From JOPF133 sp052144935 (GTDB lineage: Bacteria > Acidobacteriota > Terriglobia > Bryobacterales > Bryobacteraceae), in assembly GCA_052144935.1 (NCBI GenBank), contig JBKQPR010000182.1:7548-71547 (forward strand): DNA of 64,000 bases, given 5' to 3'. The stretch's first letter is position 1, and each line of letters starts with the position of its first letter. A program made the translations under genes and the position numbers. The notes beneath the pieces were generated by a model, which was not told where the DNA came from, did no database searches, and saw nothing but the letters and a program-made list of their open reading frames with translations. Positions 16,298 through 24,841 of the stretch are shown one piece after another.

Positions 16298-16923
16298 TGA
16301 CAGCGCTTCCGGCGCGAGACATACGGATCAGCCGTCGAAGCTGGCTTCTGGCCGGCCTGGCCATCCCTCTGCTCCGCGGCCGGACAGCCGAGTCTCTGCA
16401 TGTCAGCTTCGATGGCGACAACCTGCACGTGGCCGCTCCGGGCCTGCATTTTCTTACCGGCAAGCCGTTGGAACGGCTGCGCGACGCCGCCACGGTGGTG
16501 TTCCTCTCGCAGCTTACGGTGTATAGCGACGATCGCGACACGGTGTTCCGGCGCTTCCCGGAACGCATCATTGTGAGCTACGACCTGTGGGAGGAAAAGT
16601 TTGCAGTCTCGATTCCCGGCCCGGCGGCGCGCTCCAAGTCTCACATGGTGGCGGCGCAGGCGGAAGCCTGGGTGATCGACGGCTTGGCCGTGAGCGCCCT
16701 GGGGATCGACCCCAACCGCCAGTTCTGGCTGAAGTTCGAGCTGCGCACCGCCGACCGCCGGGAACTGTCCAAGCTGGTGGGCGATACGGGGATCAGCGTC
16801 AGCAGCTTGATCGAGATGGTCACGCGGCAGCGCGGGCTGGACGATTCCTACTGGAGCCTCAGCGCCGGCCCGTTGCGCCTGGTGGACCTGCCCCGCACCG
16901 GCCGCGGGACCAGAAACGGGTGA
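16297..16923 (+). CDS. DUF4390-like protein upstream of the NtrY-type kinase
   Basis: This 208-residue protein has an N-terminal hydrophobic or Tat-like segment (RRSWLLAGLAIPLL) and a single beta-rich domain. It ends FWLKFELRTADRRELSKLV ... YWSLSAGPLRLVDLP. The topology and its position directly before an NtrY-like kinase match DUF4390 proteins, but the match is remote. ATG 16297 overlaps the barrel gene's stop by one base, and the stop overlaps the kinase GTG by four. Function unknown; I infer a periplasmic accessory to the sensor. Confidence 0.55.
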   Translation: MTALPARDIRISRRSWLLAGLAIPLLRGRTAESLHVSFDGDNLHVAAPGLHFLTGKPLERLRDAATVVFLSQLTVYSDDRDTVFRRFPERIIVSYDLWEEKFAVSIPGPAARSKSHMVAAQAEAWVIDGLAVSALGIDPNRQFWLKFELRTADRRELSKLVGDTGISVSSLIEMVTRQRGLDDSYWSLSAGPLRLVDLPRTGRGTRNG

Positions 16924-18335
16924 ACCGGCTTCGCAACAAGCTCATCCTGATCTTCCTGGCCGCCACCCTTGCCCCGCTCGCCGCTACCGTCTGGATCACT
17001 ACCAAGCTGCTGGAATTCAACCTGGATTTTTCGGCCACCGCCGACCTGGAAGCCCTCTCGCGCTCGCTGGAGCGCACCGGCCGCGAGTTCTACCAGCACA
17101 AGCGCGAGGACCTCAAACAAGACGTCCAGGCGGGGAAATTGCAGCCCCAAAAATTCCCGGCCGCCGCGAGCGCCGCCGGGCCCGAGGAAGTCAAGGCCTT
17201 CGCCCAAAGCGACGAGCCGGAGCGCTTCGTCACGGCCGGACAGGAGGGCGACCGGCTGGAATACCTGGTGCGCCATGGCGACGACGTGTGGCTCTATTCC
17301 GTGAGTCTGGGCGAAATCGCCTTAAAGCGCATGAGCAGCGAGATCGGCGACGCCCGCGCCCTGGTGGAGTTCGTCAAGGAGCACGACCTGCGCCGCGGGG
17401 TGCCGCTGATCTACATTTTGCTGGCGGCCTGCTTCTGGGTGCTGTCGGTGGGCATGCTGATCTACCTGGCCCATCGCATCAGCCGCCCCATCCAGCAGTT
17501 GACCGCGGGCCTCAGCGAACTGGCGTCCGGGGATTTGAAGGCGCGTGTCCCGGCCGGCCGCGACGACGAAATCGGCCGCGCCATGGAGGCCTTCAACCAC
17601 ATGGCCAACAAGCTGCAAGAAAGCACCGAGCGGCTGGTCTACCTGGGCCAGCTCGCAAGCTGGCAGATGCTGGCCCGCAAGACGGCCCATGAAGTGAAGA
17701 ACTCCCTCACGCCCATCCGGCTCACCGTGGAGGAGATGCTGGCGCGCTACGACGACGCCGACCGGGCCTTCATGGAACAGGCCGCCCAGATCGTGGTGGA
17801 CGAGATCGAGACCCTGGAGCGGCGCGTGCGGGCCTTCTCGCAGTTCTCGACCGAGCCGCCCCTGGCGCCCGCGCCGGTGGACGTGAACCTGCTGCTTGAA
17901 GAGCGCGTGGCGTTCCTCAAGAACGCGCATCCGGAGGTGGCTTACGAGTGCCGCCTGGCGGCGGACGTGCCTCCCGTGGTGGCCGACCAGGACATGCTCA
18001 AAGGGATTCTGACCAACCTGCTGGAGAACGCCGCGGAAGCCGCCGGCGAGGGCGGCCGTATTCTGAGCCTCACGGCGGCGGCCCATGGCCAGGTGGCGAT
18101 CGAAGTACACGATTCCGGGCCGGGGCTCAGCGAGCAGGCGCGCGCCTCGCTTTTCCAGCCCACCATTTCGTTCAAGAAGCGCGGCATGGGACTGGGTCTG
18201 TCCATCGCGCGCAAGAGCGCGCTGCTATCGGGCGGGGACATTGTTGTGGTGAAAGGAGAACTGGGCGGCGCAGGATTCCGCGTGCTGCTGCCCGTTGAAG
18301 CCAATGGCATCCAAACGCGTCCTGATCGTGGATGA
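16920..18335 (+). CDS. NtrY-like membrane sensor histidine kinase
   Basis: This 471-residue kinase has two transmembrane helices (about 8-30 and 162-185) enclosing a periplasmic sensor domain. A HAMP domain follows (ISRPIQQLTAGLSELASGDL), then HisKA with the phospho-acceptor H257 in RKTAHEVKNSLTPIRL. The HATPase_c domain has NLLENAAEA (N box), HDSGPGL (G1) and KKRGMGLGLSIARK (G2). The AHEVKNPLTPI pattern is the NtrY signature. GTG 16920 overlaps the upstream stop, and the 3' end overlaps the response-regulator gene by about 30 bases. Confidence 0.92.
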   Translation: MNRLRNKLILIFLAATLAPLAATVWITTKLLEFNLDFSATADLEALSRSLERTGREFYQHKREDLKQDVQAGKLQPQKFPAAASAAGPEEVKAFAQSDEPERFVTAGQEGDRLEYLVRHGDDVWLYSVSLGEIALKRMSSEIGDARALVEFVKEHDLRRGVPLIYILLAACFWVLSVGMLIYLAHRISRPIQQLTAGLSELASGDLKARVPAGRDDEIGRAMEAFNHMANKLQESTERLVYLGQLASWQMLARKTAHEVKNSLTPIRLTVEEMLARYDDADRAFMEQAAQIVVDEIETLERRVRAFSQFSTEPPLAPAPVDVNLLLEERVAFLKNAHPEVAYECRLAADVPPVVADQDMLKGILTNLLENAAEAAGEGGRILSLTAAAHGQVAIEVHDSGPGLSEQARASLFQPTISFKKRGMGLGLSIARKSALLSGGDIVVVKGELGGAGFRVLLPVEANGIQTRPDRG

Positions 18336-19650
18336 CGAAGAGAATATCGGGCGCTCCCTGCGCATGATCCTGGAGCGCGAAGGCTACGCCGTGAACGTGT
18401 GCCGGACGGTGGCGGAATTCGGAAAGCATCCCGAAGTCCACCGCGCCGACGCCTTCCTGTTCGACATGAAGCTGCCCGATGGCAACGGCATCGACCTGTT
18501 GCGCGCCATCCGGCAGAACGGCGCGCCGTCGCCGGCCATCATGATCTCCGGCCACGGCACCATCGCCGACGCCGTGGAGGCCACCCGCGCGGGAGCCTTC
18601 GATTTCCTGGAGAAGCCCCTCAGCCGCGACCGTGTGCTGCTGGCCATCAAGCACGCGCTGGAACAGAACACCCTGCGGCAGGAGAACGAGCGGCTCCGCG
18701 AGCTGGTGGGCGGGGCGCCCAAGATGATCGGCGCCAGCCCGGCATGGCAGCGCGCCGTGGAGCAGGCCTCCATGGCCGCCCGCTCGGATGCCCGCGTGCT
18801 CCTGATCGGCGAATCGGGCACCGGCAAGGAACTGCTGGCGGCGCATATCCACAACTCCAGCCCGTTCGCCGCCGGCCCCTTCGTGAAGGTGAACTGCGCG
18901 GCCATCCCCACGGAGCTGATCGAGACCGAGCTGTTCGGCCACGAAAAGGGATCGTTCACCGGGGCCACCGCCACGCGGCGCGGCAAATTCGATCTGGCCG
19001 ATGGCGGAACCATCTTTCTGGACGAGGTCGGCGATCTGCACGGCGCGTCGCAAGCCAAGCTGCTGCGGGTGCTCCAGGAGGGCGAGTTCCACAGGGTGGG
19101 CGGCGAGCAGATCATCCACGTCAACGTGCGGGTAGTCTCGGCCACCAACCGCGATCTGGCCGCCATGGTGACGAGCGAAAAGTTCCGCGAGGATCTCTAT
19201 TACCGCCTCAGCGTGGTGCCCATTCGCGTGCCGGCGCTGCGCGAACGGCCGCACGATATCCGCCTGCTGGCGGAATACTTTCTGGAGGACTTCTGCGGGC
19301 GCAACAACTTCAAGCGCAAGGTCCTGGACGAGAGCGTCTTTCCGCTGCTCGAGAGCTACGCCTGGCCGGGCAACGCCCGCGAGCTGCGCAACGTGATCGA
19401 GCGCATGGCCATCCTGACGGCGGGCGAGCGGCTGACGCGCGACTCGATCCCGGTGGAAGTGCGGGTGCAGCGCGAATCCGGGCCGAAATCGACCATCCAG
19501 GAAGCGCGCGAATCGGCCGAGCGCGAGCACATTCTGCGGGCGCTCGAAGAATCCAACTGGAACGTGTCGGGTGCCGCGCGGGCGCTGGGCATGGAGCGAA
19601 CCAACCTGCACAAGCGCATCCGCGCCCTGGGGCTGAGCCGGGGAAAGTGA
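18304..19650 (+). CDS. NtrX/NtrC-family sigma-54 response regulator
   Basis: This 448-residue activator has a receiver domain (D10, D11, phospho-acceptor D54), an AAA+ domain with Walker A GESGTGKE at 169-176, Walker B GGTIFLDE at 234-241 and the sigma-54 loop GSFTGA at 216-221. The usual loop is GAFTGA; Ser is a tolerated variant. A Fis-type helix-turn-helix forms the C-terminus (NVSGAARALGMERTNLHKRI). It activates RpoN-dependent promoters after phosphorylation by the preceding kinase. ATG 18304 is preferred over TTG 18295. Confidence 0.94.
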   Translation: MASKRVLIVDDEENIGRSLRMILEREGYAVNVCRTVAEFGKHPEVHRADAFLFDMKLPDGNGIDLLRAIRQNGAPSPAIMISGHGTIADAVEATRAGAFDFLEKPLSRDRVLLAIKHALEQNTLRQENERLRELVGGAPKMIGASPAWQRAVEQASMAARSDARVLLIGESGTGKELLAAHIHNSSPFAAGPFVKVNCAAIPTELIETELFGHEKGSFTGATATRRGKFDLADGGTIFLDEVGDLHGASQAKLLRVLQEGEFHRVGGEQIIHVNVRVVSATNRDLAAMVTSEKFREDLYYRLSVVPIRVPALRERPHDIRLLAEYFLEDFCGRNNFKRKVLDESVFPLLESYAWPGNARELRNVIERMAILTAGERLTRDSIPVEVRVQRESGPKSTIQEARESAEREHILRALEESNWNVSGAARALGMERTNLHKRIRALGLSRGK

Positions 19651-19662
19651 GATACTGAGGTC

Positions 19663-20187
19663 ATGGCGACGTTGACCAGCGTCCCGGTCGAAGAGTACTT
19701 GCGAACCTACTACGACCCCGACCGGGAATACGTGGACGGGCAACTCGTGGAGCGCCACGTGGGTGAACACAATCACAGCCGCCTGCAGATCATGCTCGGG
19801 GCGGAGTTGTATCGGCGGGAACAAGACCGTGGATTCCGAGCCTTCACGGAACAGCGGGTTCGCGTGAGCGACGAGCCCAGGTACAGGATCCCGGATCTCT
19901 GCGTGAAAGCCTTGCCGTATCATCAGACCTCGGTCTTGATCCGGCCCGATCTGGTTATCGAGATCGTCTCGCCGGATGACGAGCCGATGGACATGCTGCA
20001 GAGGATCGCGGATTATCAAGCCGCCGGAATCCCGTACATTTGGGTAGCCGACCCTTACAAGCGCAAGCTGATCGAGGGGGACCCGTCCGGCATGCGGCGC
20101 CCCACTGGCATGGTGCTGGCCACGCCGCTGGTGGGCGAGGTCGATTTTGCACCCTTATTCGCACGACTCGACGAGCCGGCGGAGTAG
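19663..20187 (+). CDS. Uma2 family (DUF820) putative endonuclease
   Basis: This 174-residue protein has the PD-(D/E)XK-like Uma2 fold: VEEYLRTYYDPDREYVDGQLVE at the start, YRIPDLCV, PDLVIEIVSPDD and a GIPYIWVADPYKRKL strand. Uma2 proteins are predicted nucleases, abundant in cyanobacteria and soil bacteria, of unsettled biological role. It begins 12 bases after the response regulator and precedes the RM locus. Confidence 0.9.
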   Translation: MATLTSVPVEEYLRTYYDPDREYVDGQLVERHVGEHNHSRLQIMLGAELYRREQDRGFRAFTEQRVRVSDEPRYRIPDLCVKALPYHQTSVLIRPDLVIEIVSPDDEPMDMLQRIADYQAAGIPYIWVADPYKRKLIEGDPSGMRRPTGMVLATPLVGEVDFAPLFARLDEPAE

Positions 20188-20258
20188 CCTTCCCACGCGC
20201 GACGCTGGCCCCGTCTCGCGCCCACGCATCGCGCTAAACTAACTTCTACACGCGCTCC

Positions 20259-22333
20259 ATGCCCCACCTGCAAGATATCGAAAAACTCGAAGCAACCCTT
20301 TGGGAGGCGGCGGACAACCTCCGCGCCAACTCCCACAAGTCCTCCTCCGAATACTGCATGCCGGTGCTCGGCGTCATCTTCCTCCGCCACGCCACTAACC
20401 GATACGACGCCGCCTGCCGCGAGATCGCCCAGGATCAGGCCGCCGGCAAAATGCCCAGGCGCCCGCTCAACAAGGCCGACTTCCTCAAACGCCGTGCGCT
20501 CATGCTCCCCAAAGAGGCCCGCTACGACGGGCTCATGCGCCTGCCCAAAAACGAGGATTTTGGCGCCGCCCTGGTGGCAGCCATGAACGCCATCGAGCGC
20601 GAGTTCGAACCCTTGGCCGGCCAGCTCCCCAAGGATTACGGCGAGTTCGAACCCTCCGTGCTCGAAAACCTGCTGCTATCTTCGACAGCGAAACCCTCCG
20701 CACCGCCGGAGGCGACGTCTTCGGCCGCATCTACGAATACTTCCTCATGAAGTTCGCCATGCAGGGCGCGCAGGATAATGGCGAGTTCTTCACGCCGCCT
20801 TCCCTCGTCCAGACCATTGTCAACGTGATCGAGCCGGACCACGGCATCGTCTTCGACCCCGCCTGCGGCTCCGGCGGCATGTTCGTGCAATCCAGCCACT
20901 TCATCGAGCGCCAGAAGCAGGACACCGCCCACCGCGTGACTTTCTTCGGCCACGAAAAGACCGCTACCACCATCCGCTTGGCCCGCATGAACCTGGCGGT
21001 CCATGGCCTCCAGGGCGATATCCGCGATGCCAATACCTACTACATGGACCCGCATCGCTTGCAGGACGGCAAACCGCTTTGGGGCCACTGCGATTTCGTG
21101 ATGGCCAATCCCCCGTTCAACGTGGACGAAGTGGACGCCGAGAAAGTGAAAACCGATCGCCGCCTGCCTTTCGGGTTGCCCGGCGTCAATAAGAACAAGA
21201 AAGTCTCCAACGGCAACTACCTCTGGATCTCCTATTTCTACAGCTACCTGGGACCGAAAGGCCGTGCTGGTTTCGTGATGTCTTCGCAGGCCAGCAGCGC
21301 CGGCCACGGAGAGGCCGAAGTGCGCCGCAAGCTGGTCCAGACGGGCGATGTGGACGTGATGATTTCCATCCGCTCCAATTTCTTCTACACCCGCACCGTG
21401 CCTTGCGAGCTCTGGCACCTCGACCGGGGCAAACCCGAGGACCGCCGCGATCGGGTGCTCATGATCGACGCGCGCAACGTCTATCGCAAGGTCACCCGTA
21501 AGATCTACGATTTCTCCCCCGAGCAGCTTCAGAACCTGACCTCCGTCGTCTGGCTCTACCGCGGCCAGCAGGACCGCTTCCTCGACCTCGTACAGAGCTA
21601 TCTGGATCGCACCCTGGAGGAAGCCGCCGCCGTCGCTCCTCAAATTGAGGCCTTCCGCAACGCCTACACCGCGCTCGCGGAAGCCACCGCGCCATTCCTC
21701 AAATCCTTGCCCAAAGAATCGCCTCTCCGCGTCTTGGCAACGGAGCGTGACGAGGCAGTGAGGCAGATTGTGGGGCAGGCGCTTCCGCCTGCCAAGGCGA
21801 GCACCGCTCGCCCGCCCCTCCCGGCACAGAAGAAGCTCCTCTCCAAACTCTCCAGCCTCGCCACCGCCTGCCGCGCTCGCATCAAGGACATCGATCTGGC
21901 CTCCAAGCTCGCGACCCGCCTTGTTGACACCGCCGAAAAGGACGCCGCCGCCCGCGACCACGACTCATGGGACAGCCGCGCCATCGGACGCCTTGTCAAG
22001 GATCTCGACGCGCGCCGCAAGGACGCCGTCGATCAACTCAAGCTCACCGCCTACTTCGAGCGACAGGCCGATTGGCTGCTCTCCCGCTTCCCGGACGCCG
22101 AGTTCACGGCGGTACCTGGACTGTGCCGCGCCGTGAGCATCGCCGACATCGAAGCCGCCGACTGGACTTTGACACCGGGCCGCTACGTTGGCGTCGCGCC
22201 ACCGGAAGTGGATGAGGATTTCGATTTCGAGCAGACCATGCGCGACATCCACCTGGAGTTGGCGGACCTGAATCGGGAGGCGGCAGTGCTCGCGGCGAGG
22301 ATTCAGGAGAACCTCGATGGGCTGGGGATATGA
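20259..22333 (+). pseudogene. hsdM: Type I restriction-modification methyltransferase (hsdM), apparently frameshifted
   Basis: The N-terminal part (20259 to about 20676) encodes the HsdM helical domain (LEATLWEAADNLRANS; YCMPVLGVIFLRHA). At about 20676 the frame slips by -1. IFDSETLRTAGGDVFGRIYEYFL is readable only in the second frame and continues without a break into MKFAMQGAQDNGEFFTPPSL, the SAM site PACGSGGMFVQS and the catalytic NPPF of an N6-adenine methyltransferase. One missing base would restore a full HsdM. A GC-rich double palindrome is inserted in frame at 21774-21812. The 3' end overlaps hsdS by four bases. A sequencing error cannot be excluded. Confidence 0.85.
21774..21812. repeat. 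GC-rich double palindrome inserted in hsdM
   Basis: GGCAGGCG-CTTC-CGCCTGCC (21774-21793) is followed two bases later by GGCGAGC-ACC-GCTCGCC (21796-21812). Both hairpins are perfect. The preceding GTGGG and the first arm match the element at 3606-3627 in the family 4 glycosyltransferase. It is translated as part of the linker VGQALPPAKASTARPPLPA. Confidence 0.85.
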
Positions 22334-23562
22334 GACATGCCACTCTAGCCGAACTCGGGGAATTCAAGAACGGCGTGAATTTCAAGGCCGACCGGATGGG
22401 CTCCGGGTTTCCGCTCATCAACGTCAAGGACATCACGAATTCACACCGGATTGACACGACCAGCTTGGACTTGGTCGAGGCCAAGGCAGACGACGAGATG
22501 TTCGCGCGCGACGATGATATTTTTTTCGTGCGGTCGTCTGTCAAGCTCGACGGCATTGCGCTCGCTGCTAAGCTCAGATCCACCGAACAGGCGACGATTC
22601 ACTGCGGATTCGTTATCCGGTTCCGACCCACTTCGCGGGATGTCGATTCCGACTACTTGCTATACCTCTTGAGAAGCGCAGAATACCGGGAGAGGCTGAA
22701 AAATCTCTCCAGTGGCGCGGCGATCGTAAACATTTCGCAATCAAACCTAAGAGGACTCGATATTCCGCTGCCGTCGACGGCGGCGCAACGTCAGGTTGCC
22801 GACATCCTCTCCGCCTACGACGACCTGATCGAGAACAACCGGCGGCGGATGGCGTTGCTGGAGAAGGCCGCGCGACTGCTTTACGAAGAGTGGTTCGTCC
22901 GCCTCCGTTTCCCCGGCCACGAGCGCGCGCGCCTCGTCGGTCGCGTCCCGGAGGGCTGGGAGCGAGCGCCTCTGGTTTCGCTCTGCGTTGACAGATATGG
23001 CATTCAGACTGGACCGTTCGGCAGTCAGCTTCATCAATCCGACTACAGCGAAGACGGGGTGCCGGTTGTGATGCCCAAGAACCTTATCGACTTTCGGATT
23101 GCATTGGAGGGTATCGCTCACATCCCCGAAGCTACGGCCGCAAAACTCGCGCGCCACCGAGTGAGGCCCGGAGATACTCTTTACGGGCGGCGGGGTGACA
23201 TTGGACGCCGAGCGTTTGTGTCAGCTCTGCAAGCCGGCTGGATGTGTGGCACGGGTTGCCTGCGTATTCGACCGAATCCAGATAAGGTTCGGCCCCGATT
23301 TCTTTTCGATGCACTCGGCTCTCCCGAGACCGCCGGAACGATTGCTAATCGCGCCAAGGGAGCGACTATGCTGAATCTCAACTCTTCGGTCCTAGAGTCG
23401 GTTCTTGTGCTCGTAGCCCCGCAGCACCTTCAGGAGCGCTACGTAGCGCAGGTCGAGCCGATATCCGACATGATCGAGGTGATCGAAGAGCAGGGCCGGA
23501 AGCTGGGAGCCGCCCGCGACCTCTTGCTCCCCCGCCTTATGAGCGGCGAGCTCGCCACATGA
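22330..23562 (+). CDS. hsdS: Type I restriction-modification specificity subunit
   Basis: This 410-residue protein has two target-recognition domains. The first runs to DIPLPSTAAQRQVADILSAYD, followed by the conserved helix LIENNRRRMALLEKAARLLYEEWF. The second, beginning at PEGWERAPL, ends in a matching helix (LGAARDLLLPRLMSGEL). HsdS sets the bipartite DNA sequence recognised by the HsdM/HsdR complex. The gene is intact and its ATG overlaps the hsdM stop (ATGA). The target sequence cannot be predicted here. Confidence 0.93.
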   Translation: MRHATLAELGEFKNGVNFKADRMGSGFPLINVKDITNSHRIDTTSLDLVEAKADDEMFARDDDIFFVRSSVKLDGIALAAKLRSTEQATIHCGFVIRFRPTSRDVDSDYLLYLLRSAEYRERLKNLSSGAAIVNISQSNLRGLDIPLPSTAAQRQVADILSAYDDLIENNRRRMALLEKAARLLYEEWFVRLRFPGHERARLVGRVPEGWERAPLVSLCVDRYGIQTGPFGSQLHQSDYSEDGVPVVMPKNLIDFRIALEGIAHIPEATAAKLARHRVRPGDTLYGRRGDIGRRAFVSALQAGWMCGTGCLRIRPNPDKVRPRFLFDALGSPETAGTIANRAKGATMLNLNSSVLESVLVLVAPQHLQERYVAQVEPISDMIEVIEEQGRKLGAARDLLLPRLMSGELAT

Positions 23563-23654
23563 GTCCATTGGGAACTCAGTATGTCATGCTCATGCCGGGA
23601 TGCTCAGCACGCCTCTGACCCGACGCGTATGCGGTACGCCAGACATAGGGCACC

Positions 23655-23981
23655 ATGGCAACCCAGAACAATCTGCATGTCCCGGACGATCTGCTGAACG
23701 CCGTGAATGAAGCGGCGAGCGCGGAAGGGAAAACCACCGAGGAACTCGCGACGGATGCTCTGCGGCGATACGTGGCGCACCGGAAGCTGGAAGAACTCGG
23801 CAACTATGGGCTTGGGCAGTCGCTCCGGCTTGGTTACACGGAGGACGATGTGCCCCGCTTGATCGCGGAACCCGGCGTGAACATCGTGGCCGCTAAGATC
23901 ACCCCACGTCTACGTGTCGGCTTTTCAGTTCGGCGGCATGTGCTCGGGTGTCTTAGATGGTCGTTACTAGCTCGCACTTAG
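23655..23981 (+). CDS. Antitoxin-like protein with aberrant C-terminus
   Basis: The first 75 residues look like a ribbon-helix-helix antitoxin of PIN toxins: LHVPDDLLNAVNEAASAEGKTTEELATDALRRYVAHRKLEELGNYG, then GYTEDDVPRLIAE. After that the frame runs into unrelated residues (KITPRLRVGFSVRRH). In the neighbouring frame the same bases read as the start of a PIN-domain toxin. The module therefore appears to be a deletion fusion that removed the end of the antitoxin and most of the toxin. It may be non-functional. Confidence 0.55.
   Translation: MATQNNLHVPDDLLNAVNEAASAEGKTTEELATDALRRYVAHRKLEELGNYGLGQSLRLGYTEDDVPRLIAEPGVNIVAAKITPRLRVGFSVRRHVLGCLRWSLLART
23905..23970 (+). pseudogene. PIN-domain toxin remnant
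   Basis: In this frame the DNA encodes HVYVSAFQFGGMCSGVLDGRY before a stop. VYVSAFxFGG is the N-terminal strand region (normally preceded by the catalytic Asp of DTN) of COG1569-type PIN toxins. Only about 20 residues survive and the catalytic Asp is lost. Confidence 0.5.
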
Positions 23982-24333
23982 CCGCAAGAGGCTCAACAGT
24001 CTTTCGGCGGCCATGGCCCGGATTCGTTTCCTCGATGATCCTCACGAGCCCAAACGACGTCAGTATCCTGACATCTCGCTTTACGGCTGTACGGTCCCTC
24101 TTCAGAACCATGGCAAGCTCCGAAACGGGTGCTGGTTTCTTGCGAACCGCGTCCAGCACACGAACTCGTTGGGCCGTCAGCACACGGAGCAAATCGGCGG
24201 GATCCTCAAAGGTTAGCCGCAGCTCCGCGGGGATTTTCTCGCCACGGTCCAGCTTGCGGGCGCGATTCAGCGACCTCTCGAAGAACGCTTTCGCCGTACC
24301 GGTGCCCGCCTTGAGCTTATTTCCTGTTTTCAT
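23953..24333 (-). CDS. tumA: Winged-helix antitoxin of a TumE-TumA-type module
   Basis: This 126-residue protein has a winged-helix domain: EDPADLLRVLTAQRVRVLDAVRKKPAPVSELAMVLKRDRTAVKRDVRILTSFGLV in outline, then RIIEETNPGHGRRKTVEPLA. This matches the HVO_A0114-type DNA-binding proteins that pair with DUF6516/TumE toxins. An excellent ribosome site (GGAGGAAGG) lies just before ATG 24333, which overlaps the toxin gene by 17 bases. It should neutralise the toxin and repress the operon. Confidence 0.8.
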   Translation of the reverse strand: MKTGNKLKAGTGTAKAFFERSLNRARKLDRGEKIPAELRLTFEDPADLLRVLTAQRVRVLDAVRKKPAPVSELAMVLKRDRTAVKRDVRILTSFGLVRIIEETNPGHGRRKTVEPLAAKCELVTTI

Positions 24334-24613
24334 CTTCCTTCCTCCACAACTCCTGTACTTCCTCCCGGAAACGAACCGCCAGCGATTCATAGTCCGTGAA
24401 TTCGATAGCCTCCACGTTCCCCATGAAGTGCCGATGGTGGTAATCATGGCTGTTGTCGTAGCCAAGCACCCGGCCGTTATCCACCCGGCAGACCAGGTGA
24501 TTGATATATGCGAGATTGTATTTCGTAACCTCGCCGTTCTGCGTCTGCCACACTTCTTCCCTCAGCCTGGCGCCGCGTCTGGGCCGCTTCAGGACGATCG
24601 TCTCATCCACCAC
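24317..24613 (-). CDS. tumE: TumE-family (DUF6516) toxin
   Basis: This 98-residue protein has the DUF6516 pattern: KYNLAYINHLVCRVDNGRVLGYDNSHDYHHRHFMG, then ESLAVRFREEVQELWRKE at the C-terminus. Members are toxins of type II TA pairs. It lies between hsdS and hsdR on the opposite strand to the RM genes, as TA modules and other passengers often do in type I loci. The family assignment is from motif memory; toxicity is inferred. Confidence 0.8.
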   Translation of the reverse strand: MVDETIVLKRPRRGARLREEVWQTQNGEVTKYNLAYINHLVCRVDNGRVLGYDNSHDYHHRHFMGNVEAIEFTDYESLAVRFREEVQELWRKEDENRK

Positions 24614-24720
24614 CTTTTTCTCGAGAGGCTACCGGGCGTCCCGTGCCACTTTTCGATTTTGGCACAGGTGGGTCATCGAGTGTCCCTTCTGCTGCTATGG
24701 CGCGCGGCGCGGCGATAGGT

Positions 24721-24744
24721 GCTATCAATAGTGCTATTGTTAGC
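24721..24744. promoter_or_regulatory. Inverted-repeat operator between tumE and hsdR
   Basis: GCTATCAATAG (24721-24731) and CTATTGTTAGC (24734-24744) are inverted repeats with one mismatch and a TG centre. The palindrome lies in the 228-base divergent region, 108 bases upstream of tumE and 98 upstream of hsdR. It is the best candidate binding site for the TumA winged-helix protein and could couple TA autoregulation to hsdR expression. Confidence 0.6.
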
Positions 24745-24841
24745 CACTTGTGGAGTCAGACGAAACGACGGATTAGACCCAGGTTCGAGGGATCGAGGCA
24801 CTTGCAGCGCGGAAGCGGCGTTTCGCCGGCCATAGAGACCG

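Noticed and set aside
18172..20019. Long open frame (615 codons) on the minus strand
   Set aside because: It is the antisense of the kinase and NtrX-like genes, with His/Gln/Gly-rich composition and no family match. High GC keeps antisense frames open.
20668..20682. Programmed -1 ribosomal frameshift in hsdM
   Set aside because: No X XXY YYZ slippery heptamer or downstream structure was seen, so mutation or sequencing error is simpler.
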